A stretch of 64,000 nucleotides of DNA from Talinum fruticosum. Taxonomy: Eukaryota; Streptophyta; Magnoliopsida; Caryophyllales; Talinaceae. How positions within the stretch are numbered: the first letter of the stretch is position 1; every line of letters starts with the position of its first letter. The stretch is taken from the NCBI GenBank assembly GCA_021018815.1, contig JAITYX010000077.1:265501-329500 (forward strand), in the 5' to 3' direction. This document shows, piece after piece, positions 25,901 through 38,800 of the stretch. Made by a program: the position numbers and the translations under genes. The notes beneath the pieces were generated by a model. That model did not search any database. It had not been told where the DNA came from and was given only the letters and a program-made list of their open reading frames with translations.

Positions 25901-28900
25901 TAATGAGATTACTCTTGGAAATTTCTCTCTTGATATGGTTAGATGCGATCTCGATCCTAAAGGGGTTTTCGCAGTTAAGTCCTTAATTTGGAGTTTGCTT
26001 CGATTGGTCTCCCTCATTACAACCCCCTCGGATAATGTACCTTGAAAGCTCATGTGGAAGTCTTTGGCGCCTCTAAAAGTTTCTTTTTTGTGTGGGAAGC
26101 TCGTCATGGGAGTATTTTAACTTGCAATAATTTAAAAAGGAGGAGAGAGATTTTGGTGAACAGATGTCCTATGTGCAAAGCTGATTTGGAATCTACTAGT
26201 CACTTCTTGCACTTGCCCTTTTGCTAGAGCATTGTGGGCATTGGCCTTTAGTTGTTAGGGAATCTCTTGGGTTATTTCAAGCACTATTAGGAACCATCTC
26301 GTTGTTTGGGAAGGTTACTTTGGGAGGAAAGCTAAAAAGAATGCCGAGATTATCCCACATGCCATTTTTTCGAGTGTTTGGTGTGAGAGAAATAGGAGTG
26401 TCTTCGAGGGAGTGGAGACATCTCTTCAATGCTTTAAAGGATAAGATTATCAAAACTCTCTACTTTTTGGATTGTAGCAATTTTTTCCAATCTTCTTTCG
26501 TATTGTAGATTTTGTGGATAGTTTACATATCGGATGTACATAGTCCTTTTGTAGGATGCTTGCTTTGCATCCATCCTTTTGATAAACATCTATATTATTC
26601 TCTTTTCCTTATCAAAAAAAGATACTAGAGCCAGAGGGTATTACGGGATTCATGTGAAGCTGTAGGAGTGAAAGGGTGCACTCGTATCTATTTAAGAAAA
26701 GCTTCTCTATTATTTATTGCTGAACCAATGAGTGTGTAAAGAATATAAAATTTATAGGTATTCTCCTTAGTAGGATGGCCAGCATACAGTAGCAATTCCT
26801 ATTGACAAGCGACACATGGAGGTCGGGGCTTCCCATGATAAGTAAGCAAGACAAGAATAGGCTAAAATCTTCATCCAACAAATCTAGCACCCACACTAGA
26901 GAAGAATGAGTACCTCTAGGAGAGTCAACTTTACCTAAGAAGAACAACTAAGGAGATTAGTTGATAGAGAAACATTGGTAGTTCAAATTTTAATGTTATT
27001 ATAGATGATTCAATTACATCTATTGTTGAATTTAACATTCAAGCTCTTCCATAAGATTGTTTCCACTTTCAAGAATTATGGCTGACAGGTGTTTCTATTG
27101 GCAATTTGATCGTACAAATAGAAGGATCCAACAGATTCAGAGGAAAAGGTCTTGTCACATCAAGTTTTAGACTAGCATTTTTTGAAAATATGTATAGTTG
27201 CATCAAAGTATTTCATAGCGAGCAAGCAACACTTGCTGTTTCAGAATTATGTGGATGAAATTGTGAGCATGAGAACCTTTTTCTAATGAGTAATAAATAT
27301 ACAATGAAAGACACCAGGAGGATGTCACCAGTGTACAAAAGGGGTAATTAACAAAATCCAATGCCCTCAGTGCATAACTCTATCCACAATTAAAAAAATA
27401 GGTCATCTTTCTACTCCCTTCAGAATTGTACTCCAACCATACAAAGTTGTCAAAAGATAGAGCTTGAAATCATGAGCGGACATTTGTTTACATTAAAAAT
27501 CCGACAATTCCTTTCCCTCCAAGAAGTACACCAAACAACCAACAGAACCATCTTCCAAATTCTTAAAACCCAACATTTCTTCAACCTTCTTCTCCGTGCC
27601 ACCAAAACATCTTTAACACTTGATGGTTGAACCCAACTAACGCCCATCAAAGGGAACTGTTTTTATTAAAGAAAAATGTTCATTGATACATTGGTGTCCT
27701 AGTCTATACTTTTTTATTACTCAAAATAAAATATGAATACAATAAAATTCTTGACCGAATGCTAGGGACAGTGATGGGAAAGTAGGTGGAATCTCCCACC
27801 TCCAGAACATACAATTCAACAGGTTTGCTAGAGCTGTTTATCAAATGACGTGACATATGTCAGGGTCAAGCTCTTTGGGTGAGAAGGCTTGAATCAGGCC
27901 AAACAGATCCTCGGTAATCAACTCTGCACTAGAAAAAGAATGAAAATCGTGCAGGAAAATAAAAAACCGGGTGACAAAAAGGCATGACTTTAAAAATATC
28001 CGTTCTCAATAGGTTTTCAAGAAATTGAGTTATGGTTTTGAGGTATGATCTCCAATCCAAAAGGATTTTCTTCCACTGCATAATAAATTCTTACTTATTT
28101 TTTAAAACAAAATAGTTCCACAAAGAAGGAACATTCCTCTCCACTGCATAATAAATTCTTATTCCTTTTTACACAAAATAGTTCCAAAAAGAGGGAACAA
28201 AAGGTGAGAAAAATTCATCAAGTAACAGACGGTGTCATTTTAAGAGAATTTTTTTGTTACAGCATCACAAAGAAAAATTCACCGCCAACAGGAAAATATT
28301 TGATTCAACAATATTATCCAAGACCAAGTGTCTATCCAAGTCAAGTCAACTCTTTCTTATACCCAACTCTCATGCTCCAAATTCTAGTTTTGCACTCCAT
28401 GCTTATCTCCTAATTTTCGTTACATCATTAGTGTAGAACAACACACAATGAACCTAAGGCCAAAACTACAATAGTTACTTTAGCCCTTTTACGAACCATT
28501 ACAAGTCCCAGACCAGCTGTTTAGATGTAGTAAACCATCTAGAGTACAGCTTCCCATGTAAAAGCTCGACAACTATATGTCACGGCACCACCTAGTCCAA
28601 TGTTGGTAGGTTTTTTGGTTGAGAATTTGGCTCTCTCACCTCAATAGGGTTAGTTGGGTTCAAGTGCTGAAAAGATGAGTTGCTCACTTGGAGATGGATA
28701 AAGAAAAGTTGGACTTCTGAAACTTGGAAGATGATTCCAGATTCCCTTGGCCATTTGATGGACAGTGGGCTATATGGAAGGGGATTTTTAAGGGCATAGC
28801 CTTGTCCTATGTAGATTTCAAGCTCTACTTTTGGAAAATTTTGATTAGAGTTGATTAGAGTCAAGTGCTTGACAGTTGGGAAAATATTGGTTTTTGGACT

Positions 28901-31900
28901 TTTTCACAGCACAAAGTTCACCTTTTTGGATATTGTTGGTATGATTAGTGTAGAGAGCTTAAGGGCTTCATGATATTTTGTGATTACCTCCTTTTGTACA
29001 TGGGTGACTTTACCTTGGTGTCTCATTTAAATTTTTTATCACTTATCCAAAAAATGGCTTTTTGGATTTTGCAAATAGAATTCTGCATGGGAGCTTGACA
29101 GCATGATAATTTTTGTAATTCCCTCCCGGTAGATGGGTAGCATCCCCTTGGTGCCTTTTAGATATATTTTGCTTACTCGTCAAACAAAAAAAAAAGAGTA
29201 TATGTCATGCCACCTCTTTCATAGTTCAGCTCAAAGAAGCAACATCCTTTTTTTTTTTGTCAAAGCTCCATCCACATACACCACTTTTGCATGCTTTTGG
29301 TGGGAGGCCCAAACAAGCACACACGCACTGACACACAAGAAGATAGAGAAAGAGAGAACAAGCATGTCGAAGAAATATGACACTTACAATGTCAGCCTTC
29401 GAAAACTTGAAACCATGCGACAGAGCTGCAATATACAACGCTGCCCCACATATCCCGCTAGGTTTTCTTCCGGTCTGTAAGCATAGCATTTGTCAGAAGA
29501 ACCAATAGAATCATGACTTCATGAGCATCAAACTATAGAATAAATGCAGAATTAGGTCCCATAATGGCAGTTACATAACTAAAGTTCAGCCCACCATTAC
29601 AATATGGTTTGTGAACAAGTTTTGAAGATTACAGAGCAATGTCAGCCACATTCAGCAGATGCTAGCAGAGCATATCACAAAAGCCATGATATTTAAGACC
29701 TTATAATCGATCAACTATCTAAAATTTATGGACTGTCCCTGTTCCATTAAGTTTTAGCTTCCAGCCTTAGCTGGGTATTATTTTCCACTCCAAAGTTTGT
29801 TGTGAATTTATTTTTCTATCGTTAATGAAATTGTTTTGTTGGTGAATATTTATGTGTGTAAAGTTTGTCTATTAGGGATGAGCATGAGGCACATACATGG
29901 CGGATATCGGGCTTATTCAGTTAGGTACGTACGAATTTTAATAATTAATATCCATTGGGTACCTTAATTTAATTTTATAACCTAAGAAATTCACAAATAA
30001 ATTTCAATAAAGAATAAATTGCAAAAAAGCACCATGTCCCTTTGAGCTAATTATCATATATAATAATATAAACATTTTGTTAAAATTTGACTTCATAGGT
30101 GAATAATAGTCAAATTGATGAACGTGATGAAATCGTTTCTATGTTCCATTTAGCTATAAGGAGTTGTACGCATAAAGAGCTGTAGGTTGTAAGCTATAGC
30201 TGAAAACACTTGTAAGCTTAGTTGTAAGGAGTTCTAAGGAATATAAAACGTGTCAATGGGAGATGTAAAGAGGGATATTGAATGGAAGCGAGCTTCAGAT
30301 AGAAAGACTTAACAAAGAAAACCCTTTTCGGATTGAGATCCTATCTAATCATATCAATAAAAGAGTTTCCTAGAGTAATCTTATTAAGTTTGACAAAGAG
30401 GCTAAGAATAGTGCCGTCATCAATGAGAGCCTCTTGGATAAAAGTCGGAGATCAAACTATAGTATCTGACCCTCTTTCGACATAATCCCCCACCGTCGCT
30501 CGCCGGGGCATAAAGAGATGGGAAAAGATCTTTCAAGGGAGCCCCTTCACACCACTATTCATTACAAAAATATATGGACGACCCAGCCCCTACCATAAAG
30601 GGAAAAGGGGAAGAAAATTTTCGCCTCCTTTAGATATATACCTCCAAAGACTTTGACCATAAAAACCATTTCATCTAGAGGATACTACCCAAAACTGTTT
30701 CATGGTACCATCTTATGCCAAAGGTTGCCCTTCTCATTCATGAATCTCCGGAAGCACTTTCCAAGTAAACCCTCATTAAAGATCTTCAAGTCGACACCTA
30801 AACCTCCATCGCGGATTGGGAGGTTAACAATTTTCCATCTAACGAGATGGTACTTGAAGTCACTCCCAAAAGAACCAAAAAGAAACTTTCTCTAGATTGC
30901 CTCTAACTAAGCCTCTAAAGAACCAATGTGAAAGAGGGAGAGAAAGTAAGTAGGAATGCTAGAAAGGACACTTTTGGTAAGGGTCAATCTTCCCCTTTAG
31001 AAAGATACTTTGATTTCCACCCAGAAAGTCTTCTCTCAAATTTCTCAACAACCAGTTGTCAACCAGCTTTCTCCTTGAAATTTGCCTCAAGAGGTCGACC
31101 AAGGTAAGAAGTAGGTAGAGAAAAACATAACCACATAAAACAGCCACAAGTGAATGTAGTCCACCTGTCCAACGGGCATGATAGAGCTATTAACCAAATT
31201 GGCTTTCAGACTCACATAAAAATGCACCGTAGAAGCAACAGAAGCTGAGACTTCCACGGTAGTGGAATTCCTACAGCCTATGCCAAAACCAGAGATGAGG
31301 CTAGTTGTAGAAGTTGACTGAAGCAACCTCGTAAAAACCTCCATAACCAAAAGAAAAAGAACAGGAGATACAGATTCCCCGAGCGAAGACCTCTAGAGGC
31401 AGTGAAGAACTCTGCGGGTGACCCGTTTACAAGCACCGCAAATGATGTTGAAAAGATGTATTGAAAAATCAAAGTACTCCATTTTTGCCCAAAACCCATA
31501 TCATGACATAAATGAGAAACTCCCACTTGACATGATCATACGCCTTCTCTATATACAATTTAACCCCTGGCTTCCCTGATTTTGTCCTAGAATCAATAAG
31601 TTCATTAGGCATAAGCACAGCATCCAAAATTTGGCGCCTTCCAACAAATGTAATCTGATTCTCAAAAACCAATACCCCTACGACACCTTTCAGCCTATTT
31701 GCTAGAACTCTAGAGAGCAACTTGTAAATGCAACCCACCAAACTAGTCGGTCAGTAGTCTATTATAATCTTTGCATTAATTTTCTTTGGAATGAGAGCAA
31801 TCAAAGTTGCATTGAGAGAAGCCACAAATTTCCCTGTGGAAAAGAACTCCGAAAACATTCTCAAAAGATCACCTCCGAAAGTCCCAATTTGCCTCAATGA

Positions 31901-34900
31901 AAACCATAGTCCTCTTGTCGGACCAGGAGCCCCTTTTTCACCACAGCAATCATGAAGAGCATTAGTGACTTCCTCCATTGAAAACTGCAACTCCATACTC
32001 AATTTCTTGCTGGTGGAATTAGGGAGTAAGGGCGAATCAAGGTCATCAACTTTCTGTCTCCAAGGCTCGAAGTAAAAACGTAAGAACGTAAAAGGGAACG
32101 GTAGAATCCTTGGAGCCTTCACATTATTAGCACCATCAAACCGATTCCCATTGACAACAACGGAAGACATAAAGTTTCTTTTCGACAAAGATTAGCCGCC
32201 CTATGAAAGAAACTTTTATTACGATCACCGGCTCTAAGCCACAACGCCCTTGATTTACGCTTCCAAGATATCTCTTCCATAAATGACTTTGGCTAACTCA
32301 TCTTTATCAACATTTCTCTGCTCAATCTCGTCGATAAGAAGACCGGAAGCCTCTTCCTTAGCATCCGGAGAGTTGATTTTATCCAGCTTGTATTTACGTG
32401 TCCCGACATCCCCAAAAAACCTCTTTGTCCCATTTCTTGAGTTCTTCTTTAACAAACTTCAGTTTTCTCACAACTATAGAACTAGCAAAGCCTTGAACTT
32501 GTGCACCTACCCACCACTTTCTAATGAGATCTGAGAAGCCTTCCACTTCCAGCCACATGTTTTCAGATTTGAATGGCAACTCCTTGTCAATCAACAAATT
32601 TTCAAGGCAAATAGGGAAGTGATATGAGCAAGGACTAGGTAATCTTCTTCCGAAAAATGTCCGAATAGGCTTCCTCCCATTCCACATGAACAAGGAAATG
32701 CTCCAATCTAGAACAAACAGAATTTAGACCAAGAAAAATCTCCCCTTGTAAAGGAAGACATACCAAAGCTTAACAATTAATAAAGTCATGGAACTCTTGC
32801 ATCGTATTGGGAGGACACTCTCTCGAAGACCTTTCATGAGGACACGAAATTTCATTAAAATCTCCCGCTACACACCAAGGACCTTGCCAACCATCTCTAA
32901 TTAGCCGAAGCTCTTCCCAAAACCTAAGATTGTCAACTCGGCTTGAGGACCATAAATCCCTATAAAAGCCCACAAAGAACAACCATCAACCAATTGAAGG
33001 ATGCATGTAACCGGAAACTCTCCATTAGTAGAGGAGATTAACTGAAAAGTACTCTTATCCTACATAACCAAAATACCCTCCACTAAACCTATAGACTTGA
33101 GAGTGAAATCTCCATAATAATTTCCCCACAAAGTACGGACATCAAAAGTAGAGACTTCTAATTTCTTCTCTTGAATACAAACGAGATCACTTCTAATCTC
33201 TCAAAAAAATTTAACCACAACCCTCCTACTATAATCATTGATACCTCCTACGTTCACACAAAGCAATCTAAACATATGGCACCATCATCCTCCCAGCTGA
33301 GGCCAAGTTTTGTCATAATTAACACCGAACTTAAGCCTCTTCAACTCCCTTTGCCTCCGAATTTGCTGGTTGCGTTCTATGCAAAGTTGGTTTGGACATC
33401 ACATTGTTTGTATTCTAGAAAGAAGTTGAATAACCTCATTCTCATGCCTTGAAACCGAACATTCCAACAATGCTTTTCATTTTGGAGCCAACCCACTTAG
33501 ATACGTTCTCATAATTAACATTTGTGTCATCCCAAACATCTTCAACACAAAGAGAGTCAGGTGTGTGGAGATTAGAAAATCCACATCCCCAACAATAGGA
33601 ATTTCCGAAGGGACAATATCTCGGTGAGAGATGTCAAAGACCAATCAAGAGTTGATTCGTCGATAGGAGAGCTCTCAGAGATAGTCGCATTACCCCACGA
33701 TCCAACATTCATGGCCCAAGCATCACGAACCACATCTTGATGTATCTCACAAGGAACAATCCCATATAAACCTAAACCCAATTTAGCAGAATTACCCAAA
33801 AAATAAAAAAATTAAAACAGAGGAAGATGGATCCATCACCATTGCAGAAGAGGAAGAGGATCGATCAAGCTGCTCATTTAGCCACACGGAGAGGTTGTAG
33901 CTGAAAACTTGCACAGAGGAGTAAGTGAGTTACCAAATCCACCATCTCAATTGAACAGGATCATCACTGGCCAAAGGAGCCCAAATAGCCAAGCAAAATT
34001 GCCCACTGATGTCGGCTATAAAATTGGATCAAAGGACGAACACTGAAGTGGCGCGGAGGAGCTTGATAAAAAAGCTAATACGTCCACATATAAACATTTA
34101 ATATTATCCCCACCCTTAACCTCAAAAACTCTGCTACTATCCTCCAGTCCGATGCCCTTAGAACAGTAGTGCCGGACATAGACTCAAGTGTGATTATGAC
34201 TGCAATTATGACTGGAATCACGCCCTCGGTTCTCCAGATTAACCAAAAAATCCTAACAAATTATTGTCCACTTGCACCTTTGAAGATGGGTCTGCTCCTG
34301 AAAAGTTTCAGTAGAGGACTTAGCTTCCAAATTAACCTTGAAAGGAGTAGAAGAGACTATACCGGCAAAAGATCTCCAAAATCATAAACCCAATCTTGGA
34401 CAACACCCTGATGCTGGGGTTCGTGGAATTACACCAGTGAAACCCTTTTTGGATGGGATGCTAGCTCCATTGTCGTAAAGCCTACTAACTCGGCAAGGGA
34501 TTCAAACAATTTAGACCAACCTCTAACATCCCAACATGAACTCAGAAGAACTTACCTACCGATTTCTCTTGGCCTCCAACATAAAAATCTCTGAAACTCG
34601 GCAGATTCAGTTACACCAATTAGGAGACTTAGGCTTTCGAAATATGGCACAAGCCCTCATCAACCAATATGCAACATCAATAGGAAGAGAAATAGAGAAT
34701 GTCCTGCCCTACCATTCTCTGAAATTTTCAATAAATCCTCATTGTTCCCCACTATAGCAAAGTCAAAAGACTTACTTTCAATAGCCACAAACCTTCTAAC
34801 ACCACCTATCACACTAAAAAAACCCAGAACAAGATCTCCCTAGTGCAAAAAGAGGCTAAGGACACACCGCCACCGCCCCACAGACCAAACAAGCACAGCA

Positions 34901-35787
34901 GGGCCCAAAAGGCCTAGATTGGCCTTATCTGAACAACAAAACCAAAAAAAAAAAACAGGAGTCCGGTCACTGGAAAAGTCGCCGGCAACAGAAAGCAGAA
35001 CCCAGAAGAAAAGGCTTCCCAAAACAGGCAGATCTGTGGTCAAAGGCTTCATGGAGCAGAAACAGAGAAAAAGTAGCAACCTAACGGCGAGGGCAAAAGA
35101 GGATCAATTGAGGCTCCCGGAGCCCGGCCTCAGGTAGACCTCCAATGGCCTCTGAGTCAACCCAGAACTTTTACCCCAGAGACACTCTTACTTTGTCTCT
35201 CCACCCATCTCCACATTTTTCTCTTTAAAATTATAAAATTTATATATTTGTAATGCCAAATGCATATGCGTCATGTTTGATGATTTGTTTCCTTCTTTTT
35301 TAGAAAAAAAGAAATTAAGTTCGATGTTTATGAGAAGAGTTTTTATAGATACATAAATGATTTCCATGTAATTCAACCTTTTAGCAAATCATTTATGTAT
35401 ATATAAAAACTCTTCTCATGAACACCAAACATAATTTCTTTTTTCTAATAACAAAAGAAGAAGAAAACAAATCATCAAACATAACACATGCATTTGGCAT
35501 TACAATATATAAATTTTATAATTTCATAATTTACGTTGAATACATAAACAAAAATACAAATTTGTTGCACATAACCATAAAAATACACATGTATACATTA
35601 AACATTTTTATCAAGTCATCTACAATATTTTTATTGTTCTTGTCTCACAACAAGGGTCAATAAGCTTTAATAAGCTTTTTGATTACTCACCCCCAACAAG
35701 AACAAAAATAGTAAAAGAATATTATGTCAACCCTTAGGCTCGGGACTTGTTAGAATCGGGCCTCAGGCTTGGACACCTTCAATGTGG

Positions 35788-35834
<47 letters not shown>

Positions 35835-38800
35835 GCGCACGCATACACACGCACATAAAGATACACACAACAACCAGCTGGCGTATTCCCAAGGTAGGGT
35901 CCAGTAAGACAAGAAAAACACAACTTCACCCCCAAACAGTCAAGATTTACAGAAGTTTTTTTTTCCTAAAAGACCTGCAACAAAAAAATATTCCAAAAGT
36001 TGCCGTAGCTGGAAAAAGAAGAGGTATAGTGGTATCACTTAATAATTCTACAGATGCAGACAGTAAGAGGAAAAAAGGGGGGTATAATAATATTGCCAGT
36101 AATAATTAACAAAGTGGTAACTCAGATGCCAGTAAAAACAAAAGTGCTCCAACTCCAGAAGAAACCTAATGAAATCAGCCAAGATGTCACCTCCGCAACA
36201 AGCAACCATTACTCAGTTCACAATACTTTGGTATAAGCAACACATCCACATGCTGACCGAGCACCAAGCAATAAAGCTATGCAAAAGAGACAAATCATTA
36301 AATGTCAATACCTGCATCCAATCCCGCTTCATGCTGGCTACGATGTGTAAAGCTGTTTCTTCAACCTCACGGCTTACTTTCCCGGGCAATCCTACAAGGT
36401 GATCAAGTTGAAAATCAGAGTATGCCACAATTTCAGAACACACTTGATAGCTCATGTGTACAGCACTACATCTCCCTCCCCCATCCCCCAACAAAAAAAA
36501 AGTATAATAAAATAAAGATCCTCCAAAATGGCCAACAATAACATTAGAATTATCCACCAAGTGGGGTTTAGTCAAATTTCCTGATCCTCAAGAGAGACAA
36601 CAGATTCCCTGCAATGAGTCCCACCAAAGACAGCCCTCTTTAAAGAAAGTTATCGATGTTACTCCAACATCACCCAAAATGCACTTAGATCACATGAAAA
36701 CATGCTAGGACACACTAGTTAAAATTATTTTTGCTGTAGTACACATTGTGTCTATAATTCAAGAATCACATGAAAAAATTATCCAATCAATCACTCTGTA
36801 TACGCATGCTTTGTCATGGGGTAAAAAGTTAACTTTTCATTAGCCATCTAAACCCAAGCATTAGTGCATAAAACTGGAAATGACAGGTAAACAATGGAAA
36901 ACGACGTATCAACCAACAAATTGTGATCCATAAAATATCCCAAACATGAGAACAAAACAAGAAAAGTACCCATTGTTAAGATAGCCAACGAGATACCAAG
37001 CTAGATGAGAAGCTATCGACCAACGGCTAGATAGTAAGACCCCGTGCACCTCTACCATAGCTTCACAGTAAGACCCCGTGCACCTCTACCATAGCTTCAC
37101 AGTGACAAACTTGATCGAATGTGTAGGATAGATGGGAGGTGGTGAGACAAAATGACCAATCCTAAAAGACCACTCTTTCACGTAAGGATGCCTATATGTT
37201 CTCATAATCTCATTGAACTAGTTTTTTTAATAAGATCATTTATTTAGCTTTCTATTATTGGCTGCTAATCGGAGATGGCAAACCAAATTATGTTATGCCA
37301 TTTGGGCTCCTTTTAAAATACAAACCTTTAAGGTAGAGTTCTAGGGTTCTTCTAGGATAGCAAACAGCATAAATCTATAGTTTTGCTAGTATCACATGTC
37401 ATAAGCGATAAGTATAACTCCAGATCACACTGGATAGAATAAGCCATTCCCTAGTCATAAGATATGCCAGTTATAAGTTCACATCATAAATATTTGAGCT
37501 AACCTAAAGCAATTATTCAAAAACTCACAGTTCTTTTCCATATTAATTTATTTATATATTTGACGATATCTTCTCCACCTAATTACATACCCTTGCAACT
37601 TCAGTGTTCACTTTCATGAGAGCTGATACTATTTCAATTACACTTCTAGAACATTAGTGCCCCATATTTCCATCAATGCAACCCCAATTCCAGTACATCA
37701 GTTATCAGTTAATATTAACTGCGTGCATCTTATGACGAACAAAAACTGTTAAAAGAACATGCATATCTTTAACAGAACAGATTAATGGGGATTATCTCAA
37801 GTATCAGGATTGCAGGTTTGAAAACAAACAGGTGTGCAGCAGCAACTTGAAGGGATGTGTCAGAAGAGGATAGTCATTTCCAGGCATCCTTACAGATCCA
37901 ACACAACAAAGACCTATCATGTTCACAGCAGAGAACTCACAACACAGCAGAAGTACCCGGATAGCAACTAGACAACACTATACGGTCTCTCTAACACTCT
38001 AAACAATGGAATTTATTTATAAGCTTTGGCAGAGCATTAGGAAGACAAAAGAGGAAATTGGACAAGTTGCATTACACAAATCCAGAAAAAATACTATGAA
38101 GATGTCTAGCCATTTCGTAAGTGCAGTCCACAAGCCCAATAATGCATACCACTTGCAAACCGATGAATAAAAAGGCTCGGATCAACTAGTTTCTGAATAA
38201 ATCGATGTTCTTCTAGTCGCAGTAATTTACAAAGCTGCAAGAATACTGCACCAAGCACATACCTACAATGCCAATTAGCTTTGAACGTGAGATAACAGAA
38301 CACTAAAGACAACTGAACAGAAAAAATCTAAAACAATGTACACAGAGAAGGGAAAAGGACGCATGTGATGCACACAAATCTCTACACCTTAAAAGCCGAT
38401 AGAGTGAGTTACTATTTAAATGAATAGTAATAGCAAGCACTTCAACCTAAGGGCCTTGCCTTTTTGGTAATTTTATCCACCACCTGATCTGGCCTTTCCT
38501 TTTTTCAATGATAACAAATATTCAAGCTCATGTGATCCTTATTGGTTTTTTAATGTCACACTTCCATAAATCATCTTATTTATATTCCTTTTTCACTCTA
38601 TGTTAATGAGGAGTTGAAAGTATAACTGGTGACACCATAATGTTAAGACCCACACTAGGTATTGTTGTGAAAACATAATTGATCGCAAGCATATAATGAC
38701 AATCAAACATACAATTGCATGAACAAGATAGATCAATGACCAGAAAGGAAAAAAACAACGGCATCAAAATTGCCTCTTTGGTAATTTTATGTCCCTCCTT

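Noticed and set aside
31751..32188. 145-codon minus-strand frame as a gene
   Set aside because: Reverse transcriptase portion of the decayed LINE in BRF1 intron 8.
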